Shown one piece after another: positions 20,451-30,439 of a DNA stretch of 64,000 nt (positions are counted from its first letter, which is position 1; each line of letters begins with the position of its first letter). The position numbers were made by a program, and so were the translations under genes. The stretch is from Aphrocallistes beatrix (taxonomy: Eukaryota > Porifera > Hexactinellida > Sceptrulophora > Aphrocallistidae), in the NCBI GenBank assembly GCA_963281255.1, contig OY725495.1:3224001-3288000 (forward strand). The letters are read 5' to 3'. Under the pieces are notes generated by a model. The model was given only the letters and a program-made list of their open reading frames with translations. It was not told the DNA's origin and searched no databases.

Positions 20451-22136
20451 ATGGAGAAAGTCAAAAGTTCATTGTCCTTCATCTGTAAGGAGCTGTTGTT
20501 GATTTATAAACTTACATTTCCAGTCTACCTAACTACATTATGCCTTGAGTTCATTTTTATAATACCAGCGATCTTCGTTGGTCACACAGGTGATGGAAAA
20601 ACAGCATTAGCAGCTTTCATGTTAAGTTTCGCATTTACAAACCTTTCGGGATGGGGATTTTTATTAGCCTTATCTTCTTCTCTTGACACGCTTGCCTCTC
20701 AGGCATATGGAGCTGCTGATCTCAGAAGATTGGGTATTCTGCTACAGAGAAGTGTATTAATCCATATTTTCCTCGTCATACCGATCGCAATTCTTTGGAT
20801 AAACATAGAGAATATACTGATTATTCTCAACCAACAACCAGAAACAATTATGCTAGCTGGACAATACATACACTTTTTCATATTCATTATTCCTGCTATT
20901 GGCATCCATTTTTCTTGTATGAAAATCCTCCAAATGCAAAATATCGTCCGCCCTTCTACCATTATCACAGTATGTGGAATCGTATTGGATATAGTGCTGT
21001 GCTATCTATTCGTATTTCTCTTGGACATGGGTATAACAGGTGCGGCACTGGGGCAGGTTTTGGTGATGTATGCAATGATGGTTGTGCATTTACTGTACTT
21101 ACGTGTGAGCAGTGTGTGGGAGAGGATATGGGGAGGTTGGAGTTGGGAAGCGTGGGAAAAGTGGGGTCAGTACTTCTATTATGGTGTACCTGTGGTGGCC
21201 ACAAATTTGAATGAAATTATAGCTATTCAAGTAGGTGGATTTGTTGTAGGTATGGTAGGCGATCAACCTGATGTAGCCATTAGTGTCTACTCTACTTTGA
21301 CGTACCTTGACTATTTTATATACATGATACCTCTAACTCTATCTACTGTAACAGCCATACGGATAGGAAATCTAATAGGAGAGGGTGATATTGGTCGAGT
21401 AAAGAAAGTGGGAGTTCTATTTGTCACTACTCAAGTGTTACTTTCTATCTTTCAGTCTATTGTCTTGATTGGAGGGAGTTCGGTGTGGGGAGCTATATTT
21501 TCCTCTGATCCAAATGTTATCCGCGGTGTGGCGAATAATGCATTCATAATAGCGATATATCATCCTTTTGATAGCTTAGCAAGTGTCTTCCAGGGTATAT
21601 TGAGAGGATCAGGGAAACAGGATATTGGCTTGCTTATGGCTTTCACGTTTGCTATTATTGCGTACCCTTTGTCAATCGGGTTAAGTGTGGGACTAAGGTT
21701 ATTCGCTCAAGGCTATCTCTTAGGTATAATGACAGGATACCTTGCGAGGACATTTGTTTGTTTCTTCATTGCATTATGCTGCATCAAATGGGAAGCAATT
21801 AGGAGAGTTGACTCTGAATCAGTTCAACCAAATGATCCGTTGTTAGGAAGGAGTCTTCAAAGCAGTCAGTTGGTTGGGAGCTTTCATAGCCAACATTCCA
21901 CTTCTGATCCTCTTCAAACGAATACGAAGTTGGAAAATGATCCAGTTGATCAGACACCTTCTTCAAAGTCTCGAAAGATTTCAATGATTAAGAAGATAAT
22001 TTCCTTCCTTATAATGGTAGCGTTACTCATTCTAATGGTGTCTTGTAAATTCGGTTCCAGAAGACTGAGTTTTCCACTGAGAGTTCTTACTTACAGCTAC
22101 CTTTGGAACTTTGTTGCTTCAGTTATGTACCCTTAA
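20451..22136 (+). CDS. MATE family transporter (SLC47-like), copy 1
   Basis: 561 residues, one coding exon. The N-terminal half has GHTGDGKTALAAF and SSLDTLASQAYGA, followed by LRRLGILLQRS, the signature region of eukaryotic MATE proteins. AIRIGNLIGEGD (~302-313) is the matching motif of the second lobe. Glu255 in 'NLNEII' is at the place of the conserved transport Glu of human MATE1; the second Glu of that site is Gln here. About 12-13 membrane segments are visible, with a Ser-rich cytosolic stretch at ~450-515 before the last helix. Expected role: proton-coupled export of organic cations at the plasma membrane; substrate unknown. AATAAA lies at 22251. The C-terminal ~20 residues differ from copy 2 through a one-base difference in a T run. 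Confidence 0.92.
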   Translation: MEKVKSSLSFICKELLLIYKLTFPVYLTTLCLEFIFIIPAIFVGHTGDGKTALAAFMLSFAFTNLSGWGFLLALSSSLDTLASQAYGAADLRRLGILLQRSVLIHIFLVIPIAILWINIENILIILNQQPETIMLAGQYIHFFIFIIPAIGIHFSCMKILQMQNIVRPSTIITVCGIVLDIVLCYLFVFLLDMGITGAALGQVLVMYAMMVVHLLYLRVSSVWERIWGGWSWEAWEKWGQYFYYGVPVVATNLNEIIAIQVGGFVVGMVGDQPDVAISVYSTLTYLDYFIYMIPLTLSTVTAIRIGNLIGEGDIGRVKKVGVLFVTTQVLLSIFQSIVLIGGSSVWGAIFSSDPNVIRGVANNAFIIAIYHPFDSLASVFQGILRGSGKQDIGLLMAFTFAIIAYPLSIGLSVGLRLFAQGYLLGIMTGYLARTFVCFFIALCCIKWEAIRRVDSESVQPNDPLLGRSLQSSQLVGSFHSQHSTSDPLQTNTKLENDPVDQTPSSKSRKISMIKKIISFLIMVALLILMVSCKFGSRRLSFPLRVLTYSYLWNFVASVMYP

Positions 22137-22282
22137 GGAATATATCTAAATAATTGAAAATGTTCTTGCTAAATGTTCACATATTTATTATTATTTTGAT
22201 AACTAAGGCTAGTTTGTTTGCTGATTACATACGTATGGATGTAACTGTTGAATAAAGTTATATTAATTAAATGATTTATTGC

Positions 22283-22983
22283 AAAGTTGAAACAGATTGA
22301 ACCATAGCCCTCTGTATATAAAGCCTGGCATCTAAATCTCAAAAATGGAACAGAGAGCGGTCGAAGATGATTAAACGAATACATGATCTGCCTAAAATCA
22401 TTAACCATGCAGAATAGAGCATAGGAATGTATTCCCAGCATTTATAAATATGGTGCCAAAGTACTAATACCCATTCCAAAAATTTTGATCAGTCATCATA
22501 TGATTGCGAAATAGGTAATTTTTCGCATGAATCCATTCACAGCTCGGATTTATGCGAAAAACTTCATAGTAAAAACACTCAGAAGTGTCCTTAATTAATA
22601 ATTATATAACCCTCGCCTGGCTAGGTCTCAAAAGTATAAATAGAGAAAATCCCACTTTCATTTTCACTTTCAGTTCACTTTCAATGTACTTTCATTTTCA
22701 CTTTCAACATTCCTAGCCAGCCGCGGGTTAAACGTCCTCTGAAAATCACTAAATTAATCATAAACACAACCTATTGCGCAATCATATGATGACTAATCAA
22801 ATTTTAGGAACGGATATGGGTACTTAGGCAACATTTCAATATATGCCAGTAATACATTCCTAAGCTCTATTCTTCGTGGTTAATGATTTTAGGCAGATAA
22901 TGGATTAGTTCAACCATCTTCCACCGAATCCCTGGTTAATTTTTGAGATTTAGATGGCATGCCTACAGAGGGCTATGATTGAA
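22283..22983. mobile_element. Palindromic element (family of 11045-12112) with nested insert
   Basis: The ends catagccctctgta and tacagagggctatg are flanked by ATTGAAC(C), a 7-8 bp duplication. The arms match the family at 1-520 and 11045-12112. Between them (about 22610-22735) sits a smaller insert with ends accctcgcctggctagg / cctagccagccgcgggtt that repeats the words ttcactttca. Confidence 0.65.
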
Positions 22984-23496
22984 CCGGATGAAAACATTCA
23001 TGAATAGTTCCTAACCGAATTCGAATACTGATATTCGGTAACTATAACCAAGGGCGTAAATTCATATCCAAAGGTGGGGGGTACATATTATTTAGAGGGA
23101 AGCGATGGATATTAGATATTAGTGTACCCCAAGCAAAAATGTGGGGGTACATGTACCACCTGTACCAGGGTATTATACAGCCCTCCAGAGATACGCTCCT
23201 AGTCTCAAACCAATCAATTTTCATACGCCTAAATCGACAAATAACATCACAATATAGGGTAAATTGGGTAATATTCTAAATTTTCACGCTCCTAAACACT
23301 TTCGGGCTTAAAATAATACGCCTAAAGGAGCGTCTCACGCTCCTAGATAATTCCATGACCTGTACCCCTCAGGATTTACGCCCATGACTCTAATCGAATA
23401 CGAATACTGAGCTGATATTCAGTTCCCAACGAATATCAATTATTTGACAAATAGTATTTGGTCTAACCGAATATTGAACTATTCGGTTGCAACTTT
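22983..23496. mobile_element. hAT-like element with accgaatat words (interrupted)
   Basis: Left part 22983-23048 and right part 23387-23496 together match the complete element at 59488-59672 (gattgaac, atgaatagtt, ccgaatacgaatactgat, gaactattcggttgcaac). The 338-bp element at 23049-23386 splits it. Confidence 0.65.
23049..23386. mobile_element. hAT-like miniature element nested in 22983-23496
   Basis: The ends CAAGGGCGTAAAT and atttacgcccatg are flanked by actataac / actctaat, a degraded 8-bp duplication. Interior words include ggggtacat / gtacccc and acgctccta / aggagcgt in both directions. Confidence 0.6.
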
Positions 23497-23624
23497 TATT
23501 TAATGCATTCAATTTTTTTGATTTGCTACTCCAACATTCTAATATAAGATTTAAACCAAATATATTGACTAAATGGTTATAATCAAAAAGTGCATTAGCT
23601 GCTCCCGTCTTGATTCTCTACTGA

Positions 23625-24460
23625 GTGGCAAGTAGATAATAAGATATATCGAGGAATAAACTAAAAATACTTTCATGTGTAGAAGTGCAGGATACATTGG
23701 TGCTTATATTTAGTATTACGTTATGTTGCTGAGTCTTGTCATCATATATAAATCCTTACTATTAAAACTCGATTATTGTATATATATATATATATATATA
23801 TCTGTAACGAATTGATTGAAGAAACTGCCGGGCGCAGAAGGCTGATTTTTGGCATGTGGGAGTTTTTTGGCTATGGCTCCAGTAAGTGCTGAGTTCAGAG
23901 CAAAATGTCGACTCATCATGGAATTATGACGTCATTGTCACATTTTTAAAAGTTAAGCAACACAGTTATTCGGGCATAACTCAGCCATTATAGGAGATAG
24001 AAGGCTGAAATTTTAATAGAATCTGTATACTAACATACCTCACATATGATGCCACTTTCAAAAAATGATGACTCATCACTTTGTTATGACGTCATCATTA
24101 CGCATCAAAATTTTAAAATTGACAAATTTGGTGATTTCGATTCTAAAACTAAGATGGACATATTTAGAGATGATATCTCCCTTATAATTAACAAATGTCA
24201 CCTCCAGGCGACCGAAGGGAGCCTCCGGCGGACACGAAGTGTCCGCCAGCCGCACAGCGCAAGCAAGCGAAGCGCGCTTGTACATAATAAATAGTACCGA
24301 TACTCCAAAATAGACACACTAGAGCCTCAAAGCTAGAAATTAGTAAAATGAAAGTGTGTATCATCGACTTTATTTGGAGATTTTTCTTAAATTTTTCAAG
24401 GTCAATATTAAATATGGTAAATGCTGGTATATTTCGAATCTTCACCAAAATGAGGCGCTA
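23625..24460 (-). pseudogene. Subtype B 7TM relic split by a Helitron
   Basis: Two pieces match the gene at 34899: 23625-23752 (about residues 115-155) and 24281-24460 (about residues 60-115, with stops). The Helitron-like element 23753-24280 lies exactly between them, joining ...ataaa and tacataat... of the original frame. Upstream sequence to ~24790 is shared with the relic at 7748-8790. Confidence 0.75.
23753..24280 (+). mobile_element. Helitron-like element with proven empty site
   Basis: It starts TCCTTACTATTAAAACTCGA and ends with the hairpin CAAGCGAAGCGCGCTTG. Because it interrupts a known gene sequence, the insertion point is exact: A|element|T, with no duplication. This is the Helitron rule. 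The interior has a TA microsatellite near the 5' end, TGACGTCA twice, TGAGTC motifs and three GC-rich hairpins before the 3' end. It is the reference copy for 2198-2741, 31251-32952 and 62675-62870. Confidence 0.8.
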
Positions 24461-24886
24461 GACATTTTAATATTATTTTGTGTTTGGAATCCTTGGTTTC
24501 ATTTTTGTACTGACTAATTTTCGACAGCATTCAAGTCATCATACATTGTATAATCAGATTCTTAGAATGTTGAGTAATCTCAAATTTTTTCTCTGATGTT
24601 GTAGAAATTGTGCTCTTATAACGGAAAAATAGTATACACACCATACGCATAGACAATATATTAAATTAATTAATTGAAAAATAATGTTTTTTTAATATCA
24701 AACAACCACGCGAATAGAATGATAGCAATTTGTTCATCCATAATGAATAACTGAAGGCTAATTAGTAAATCACTGAGTTTGAAATCAATCAAATCAATAC
24801 ACAACGTTTTACCGAAAATTCGAACAAACTGACTGGGTTATAGAATTGGTTGCAGTGCTCGACAAAATCAAAATACTTACACCTGC

Positions 24887-24945
24887 TTAAAGGAAGGAGT
24901 GATGAAGCCAGGGTCCACTCTACACGACCAGTATACAGAAAATCT
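24887..24945 (+). pseudogene. Short subtype B 7TM fragment, opposite strand
   Basis: It reads like residues ~235-255 of the gene at 34899 (LLKGRSDEARIHSTRS region) with a few changes, but on the + strand, whereas the relic next to it (23625-24460) is on the minus strand. The locus was rearranged as well as invaded. Confidence 0.6.
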
Positions 24946-24949
24946 CTCA

Positions 24950-25880
24950 TTGCCCAATGTCTTGGGTGCCATTCTCAGTTTTGGAGGAAATTGATCAAAG
25001 CAGCTCTCAGATCAAGGAATGTTTGTTAGCACCCTTTTATATTTGTTGACTTTTATTTTAATAATAAATAAACTACAACATTAACAAAATATCACTAAGA
25101 TCTTTACTAAATCGTAGTTACTGTAGAAGCTTGGAAACGGAGCACCTCTTGTACCTTGAAAATACCCCGGTTTGACAGTGGATTATATATAAGAAGGGCC
25201 TTCGCTCGTTTTCTCTGCTGCCGAACACTTTGTGATCGCATGAAGCGCCACTTTAATGTTCATTAATGAATTGATAACATATGATATCTGCATATTTTCA
25301 CTTCATAGCGTTTTATTACTTCCAGGTCGTCTGTTCCCTGTTTTAGTGAAGCTCCCTACTTTATCATTTAGTTATTCAATTTTACAACTTTGGGTTTGAA
25401 GTTCAATGAAATCTTAGCAAGGTGCGTTGGTATATACTGTTTTAATAAAATTAAATAATTTATACACCATGTACATCATTGTCTATATACCGGAATACAC
25501 ATCGAATTGTCCACATAGTTACATATCCCCTGAAAAAATTTTAGGTTTGTTTTTATTTGTCACTGTTCAATGTTTTAATTGATAAATTAAACAATTAGAA
25601 ATGCAATTAGAATTGACACTGAATCGTACTACAGTAGAAATTCACAAACAGGGGCAGTTAGTGTACTTTTTGATTTTAAATATTTAGTCAATAGATTAGG
25701 ATTAAATCTAATATAGAAATATTGGAAGGGAAGATTAGAGTAGCAAATCAAAGAAAAGGAATGCATAACTCATCTAATTAATATATATTTATTCAACAGT
25801 TACATCCATAGGTATGCAAGCAAACTAGATTAGGTAGCAAAAAGAATAATGAATATGTGAAAATTTAGCAACTTTTTCAA
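24950..25880. other. Spacer of the MATE duplication, nothing recognised
   Basis: AT-rich sequence without credible gene. The last ~100 bases are the 3' region of MATE copy 2, with a polyadenylation signal (AATAAA on the minus strand) at 25788-25793. Confidence 0.4.
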
Positions 25881-27584
25881 TTATTTAGAAATATTCCTTA
25901 AGGGTACATAACTGAAGCAACAAAATTCCAAAGGTAGCTGTAAGTAAGAACTCTCAGTGGAAAAACTCAGTCTTCTGGAACCGAATTTGCAAGACACCAT
26001 TAGAATGAGTAACGCCACCAGTATAAGGAAGGAAATTATCTTCTTAATCATTGGAATCTTTCGAGACTTTGAAGAAGGTGTCTGATCAACTGGATCATTT
26101 TCCAACTTCGTATTCGTTTGAAGAGGATCAGAGATAGAATGTTGGCTATGAAAGCTCCCAACCAACTGACTGCTTTGAAGACTCCTTCCTAACAACGGAT
26201 CATTTGGTTGAACTGATTCAGAGTCAACTCTCCTAATTGCTTCCCATTTGATGCAGCATAATGCAATGAAGAAACAAACAAATGTCCTCGCAAGGTATCC
26301 TGTCATTATACCTAAGAGATAGCCTTGAGCAATTAACCTTAGTCCCACACTAAACCCGATTGACAAAGGGTACGCAATAATAGCAAACGTGAAAGCCATA
26401 AGCAAGCCAATATCCTGTTTCCCTGATCCTCTCAATATACCCTGGAAGACACTTGCTAAGCTATCAAAAGGATGATATATCGCTATTATGAATGCATTAT
26501 TCGCCACACCGCGGATAACATTTGGATCAGAGGAAAATATAGCTCCCCACACCGAACTCCCTCCAATCAATACAATAGACTGAAAGATAGAAAGTAACAC
26601 TTGAGTAGTGACAAATAGAACTCCTACTTTCTTTACTCTACCAATATCACCCTCTCCTATTAGATTTCCTATCCGTATGGCTGTTGCAGTAGATAGAGAT
26701 AGCGGTATAATGTATATAAAATAGTCAAGGTACGTCAAAGTAGAGTAGACACTAATGGCTACATCAGGTTGATCGCCTACCATACCTACAACAAATCCAC
26801 CTACTTGAATAGCTATAATTTCATTCAAATTTGTGGCCACCACAGGTACACCATAATAGAAGTACTGACCCCACTTTTCCCACGCTTCCCAGCTCCAACC
26901 TCCCCATATCCTCTCCCACACACTGCTCATACGTAAGTACAGTAAATGCACAACCATCATTGCATACATCACCAAAACCTGTCCCAGTGCCGCACCTGTT
27001 ATACCCATGTCCAAGAGAAATACGAATAGATAGCACAGAACTATATCCAATACGATTCCACATACTGCGATGATGGTAGAGGGGAGGACGATATTTTGCA
27101 TTTGGAGGATTTTCATACAAGAAAAATGGATGCCAATAGCAGGAATAATGAATATGAAAAAGTGTATGTATTGTCCAGCTAGTATAATTGTTTCTGGTTG
27201 TTGGTTGAGAATAATCAGTATATTCTCTATGTTTATCCAAAGAATTGCGATCGGTATGACGAGGAAAAGATGGATTAATACACTTCTCTGTAGCAGAATA
27301 CCCAATCTTCTGAGATCAGTAGCTCCATATGCCTGAGAGGCAAGCGTGTCAAGAGAAGAAGATAAGGCTGATAAAAATCCCCATCCCGAAAAGGTTGTAA
27401 ATGCGAAACTTAACGTGAAAGCTGCTAATGCTGTTTTTCCATCACCAGTGTGTCCAACGAAGATCGCTGGTATTATAAAAATGAACTCAAGACATAAAGA
27501 AGTTAAGTAGACTGGAAATGTAAGTTTATAAATCAACAGGAGCTCCTTACAGATGAAAGATAATGAACTTTTAACTTTCTCCAT
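25881..27584 (-). CDS. MATE family transporter (SLC47-like), copy 2
   Basis: 567 residues, nearly identical to copy 1 over the first ~540, with all the motifs given there (SSLDTLASQAYGA, AIRIGNLIGEGD, the Glu at 255). The tail differs: one extra T in a run (gagttttt against gagtttt) shifts the frame, so this copy ends LRNISK and copy 1 ends SVMYP. Either end may be ancestral. A few substitutions separate the copies (e.g. Arg167 in copy 1 is Leu here). The 5' leader and its splice sites are conserved, so both look expressible. Function as for copy 1: a membrane exporter with unknown substrate. Confidence 0.92.
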   Translation of the reverse strand: MEKVKSSLSFICKELLLIYKLTFPVYLTSLCLEFIFIIPAIFVGHTGDGKTALAAFTLSFAFTTFSGWGFLSALSSSLDTLASQAYGATDLRRLGILLQRSVLIHLFLVIPIAILWINIENILIILNQQPETIILAGQYIHFFIFIIPAIGIHFSCMKILQMQNIVLPSTIIAVCGIVLDIVLCYLFVFLLDMGITGAALGQVLVMYAMMVVHLLYLRMSSVWERIWGGWSWEAWEKWGQYFYYGVPVVATNLNEIIAIQVGGFVVGMVGDQPDVAISVYSTLTYLDYFIYIIPLSLSTATAIRIGNLIGEGDIGRVKKVGVLFVTTQVLLSIFQSIVLIGGSSVWGAIFSSDPNVIRGVANNAFIIAIYHPFDSLASVFQGILRGSGKQDIGLLMAFTFAIIAYPLSIGFSVGLRLIAQGYLLGIMTGYLARTFVCFFIALCCIKWEAIRRVDSESVQPNDPLLGRSLQSSQLVGSFHSQHSISDPLQTNTKLENDPVDQTPSSKSRKIPMIKKIISFLILVALLILMVSCKFGSRRLSFSTESSYLQLPLEFCCFSYVPLRNISK

Positions 27585-27598
27585 TTATAGAACTTTAC

Positions 27599-27831
27599 CT
27601 ATACCAGATAAATTAATTGAACTACATCCAATTTATAGTCTCACAACTTTAAGAGATCAAGCGCCTTATATAAAAATAGGATTCAATACAAGTGTTTTGT
27701 ATGTTTTATTCACAATTAAACATTTCTAGCATATAAATAGGAACGTGTTGCCAACAGAATAGGGATTCGCAAATGTTTATAGAATGGTTTAATTGATAGA
27801 ATGGTTGTTCAAATTAAAAACTACTACTTAC
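27599..27831 (-). other. Inferred 5' UTR intron of MATE copy 2
   Basis: Read on the minus strand, the donor CTACAA|GTAAGTA (27831) and acceptor ggtatag| (27599) equal those of copy 1. The intron has 233 bases and lacks the miniature element found in copy 1. Confidence 0.5.
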
Positions 27832-28019
27832 TTGTAGATCTAAGAATGTAGTGCTTACGCTGCATTATGTGGTTCTTATTACAAAGGAATAGTTTATACT
27901 AATTTTTGGCTAAAGAAATAGAAAAGTCTGGTTACTATCCAGCAGTTCTAGCTAACCAGAAATCTTATATCGGACGAATGACAATATTCCAAATTACTAA
28001 ATTGATTCACCTAAAACCT

Positions 28020-28930
28020 GCTCAATAACTAAATGAACCGTTCACTGGGACTTGGTATCATTCAGCTTAGGACCAATTTTCCATTAAGTAGTTGGTCCAG
28101 GTGGACCAAGTTGGGAGGAAATACACTGACACTCATCTTAGCGTACTCTTTCAGATCCATTCTTACGAGCTGTCTCTTGATAAGGTAGAAGGCGAGTTGG
28201 GAATAGAGAAGAGTGGGAGTTTGTGTGCTCACTTTGTCTGACTCTTGGACAACGGTGACAAAGAAATGCATTTACTAGGACTAGGGATAGCTGGTTGATT
28301 TCATCGCGGAGATATATCAACATAACTGTCACTCTTTCAGCTTGTCATCCTCCTCTTCTAGCCGGATTTAGAAGTAAAGGTCGGTCCCTGTTCTTGGAGA
28401 AAAGCCAGTACAGAGTAGAACTGGTCAATCTTGAGGCAATGTGAAAAGATATCAGAGTATGCGCCGGGTCTGCTCATTAGTAAAATGGACTTGTTGAGTT
28501 CACGGTGTGTCAGAAGGAAGACAGAATTGTATTCTCGAATGGAACATCTCGTATGAACTCGTCCATGCTATGTCAATAACAAATAATATACCTTGTCCGA
28601 GTGTCTCTACAATGTTTTACGATGTCCGTAGCCTAGTCTAAACCATTGGGCATTTCACAGCCAGTTCATGGATCGATTCCATTTAATGCCAGTCTTTATT
28701 TCGATAAGGAATCAATACTAGTGTATGCCAGCTGTGGTATCTCTCCTCTTCCGATTCTCAGAGCTTGTCTTAGACATCTTTCCAGATTACCAATCAAGCA
28801 CCAGATTTGAGGGTCGTCAGTATTGTACACGTATTCTTCGAGTTACTCTGTGAAGTCTATAGACCATGTTGATCTGTTTCGGGGGGAGATCTGACGGAGA
28901 TATTGATTCCATCTCGTTATAGGTAGTTTC
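28020..28930 (-). pseudogene. Decayed protein-coding gene, not recognised
   Basis: Pieces with convincing coding character are read in several frames on the minus strand: a segment near 28850-28710 containing DPQIWCLIGNLERCLRQAL, one near 28545-28370 containing LNKSILLMSRPGAYSDIF and FYSVLAFLQEQ, and one near 28330-28065 containing LRDEINQLSLVLVNAF and LLYSQLAFYLIKRQL. Stops and frameshifts separate them. The predicted helical, non-membrane composition is unlike the neighbouring families. I do not recognise the protein. It could be a pseudogene, or exons of a gene whose introns I cannot place. Confidence 0.4.
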
Positions 28931-29086
28931 ATCGTTTATAGATCGACAACTCGAGGTTAGATTGTTGTTAACTGAACGAACACTGTTTCAATATTGACAG
29001 ACTTGTTATCTAGCATTCGTTTTATTTTCCAAGTCATTTACTTGACTAACTAGAGCATTCCTAAAACGAGAAATGAACAGAACAGA

Positions 29087-29300
29087 ACGGTTCCGGAATT
29101 TTAAATGCCTATTTTACGGAATATTCCATTCTGGATATTATAAATGCCTAATTTACGGAAAATTCCGTAAATTAGGCATTTATAATATCCGGAATGGAAT
29201 ATTCCGTAAAATAGGCATATAAAATTCGGGGACCGTTCCGTCAAGTTCCGTAAATTAGGTACTCAGATTTCCTGGAATGATTCCGTAAATTAGGTATGTC
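29087..29300. mobile_element. Hairpin element with tacggaatattcc words
   Basis: A long inverted repeat (turning near 29160) is built from 'gcctaatttacggaa', 'ggaatattcc' and 'taaatgcctattttacgg'. The wording 'tgcctaattt' also marks the element at 7573-7743, so the two may be related. No clear target duplication was found. Confidence 0.55.
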
Positions 29301-29500
29301 CATCGTAGTGTCTAAATGAAGGTTGAGGACCTGTCACTTAATATATGGACCCATCGGAACCAATGTTTAGTGCTATACTGAAACTTATGAACCACCTTTC
29401 TAGTTATAACAGGTTTTACTGTATTCCTCTTCACTGCAATTCAGTTATGATTTATCACAAATAATATTGCTCATAGCCTACTGTACACAAGGGTCATACA

Positions 29501-29792
29501 CAGTGGTGTTTTGGGGGGGGGGCGCTGCCCCCCCCCCCCCCACTTTTTTTGCTTGGGGGGCACTCCTTACCTCATACTGACTACCATTTTAATTTTAGCC
29601 TTAGAATGTATTACGTAGCATAACAAATTCAAATCAATTGTTGCCATTTTAAACTAACCATATTCTTTTTCTCTTTCTTATTATCACCATTTCTATACCA
29701 TCAGGGGATAAAGTTTCACGAAAAAACATTAAAAAACACTTTTTACGGGAAGGAAGCGCCCCCCCACTTCTATTTTTGGCAAAACACCGCTG
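29501..29792. mobile_element. hAT miniature element with G8/C14 runs
   Basis: The ends CAGTGGTGTTTTG and caaaacaccgctg are flanked by a perfect 8-bp duplication GTCATACA (29493-29500, 29793-29800). The interior begins with long G and C runs (ggggggggg, cccccccccccccc) and repeats ggggggc-type words. 292 bp, non-coding. Confidence 0.85.
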
Positions 29793-29943
29793 GTCATACA
29801 GTAAAGTTGAAATATAGTACCAGGGATGCAGTAGTAAGTGGGCATTATAACCAGCCATAATTTTTAATACTACTTGTTTTGCTATCTTCTTGTTACTATT
29901 AGTCTATTCCTAGCTCTTATTAGATACTAATTCTAAGTTCAAA

Positions 29944-30370
29944 ATGCCTAACACTTGTTCAGCTCCAGGCTGCGAGAATAACTACTAACCTCAGACCCAA
30001 AGTTCCCGTATTCAAAATCCACCTGAACTGAAACAAACTTGGATCTGGGGTTACGCTGTGATGATATCGATAACATGAAGATAGTGATTGTATTAAACAT
30101 CTCATGGGAAGAAGACATACACACAAAGTTCCCAAAGGAGACGGAACGTTCACGGAGGTACTTCGTGACAGGCTAAAGTTGAAGGAAGATGCTGTTACAT
30201 GTTTGCTGCCTGGATTGTCCATCTTATTATTCGACAACATCAAAAACGAAATGGCCTCGCATATCGAATGACTCAAGAGAAGAGGAACTGCTGAATAAAC
30301 CATACAGATGAGCTTGATTTCTGAAAAAGAGGAAGCAGACAAATACAGATCAAGACGCTACAATATCTAA
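29944..30370 (+). pseudogene. THAP-domain gene or transposase relic
   Basis: The frame starts MPNTCSAPGCENNY, the typical start of a THAP zinc finger (C-x4-C). Farther on, DPELKQTWI-like and DCIKH (the C-x2-H half) appear, but in other frames and after stops. A further open piece contains FTEVLRDRLKL. THAP domains occur in host regulators and in P-element-type transposases; which this was cannot be told. Confidence 0.5.
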
Positions 30371-30439
30371 AGGTGAAGTGACTCTCATTTTTTTACCTAA
30401 TGATTGGTTAGTATGATACCGACCGCGATATCTTACCAC

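Larger units (their letters stand above)
19852..27971. repeat. Inverted duplication of a MATE transporter gene
   Basis: The left arm runs from ~19852 to ~22260 and the right arm, inverted, from ~25785 to ~27971. Similarity includes the coding sequence, the 5' UTR, an inferred 5' intron and about 130 bases further upstream ('atttctggttagctagaactg'). The arms converge tail to tail over a 3.5-kb spacer full of transposons. Confidence 0.85.

Noticed and set aside
20699..21214. Overlapping 80-139 codon frames inside the MATE genes (also 26821-27336)
   Set aside because: They are mirror-image or shifted readings of the transporter sequence, and are conserved only because the two MATE copies are near-identical.
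23753..24280. SINE or tRNA-derived element
   Set aside because: No A/B box promoter, no poly-A or simple tail with target duplication; the insertion point shows no duplication and the ends fit a Helitron.
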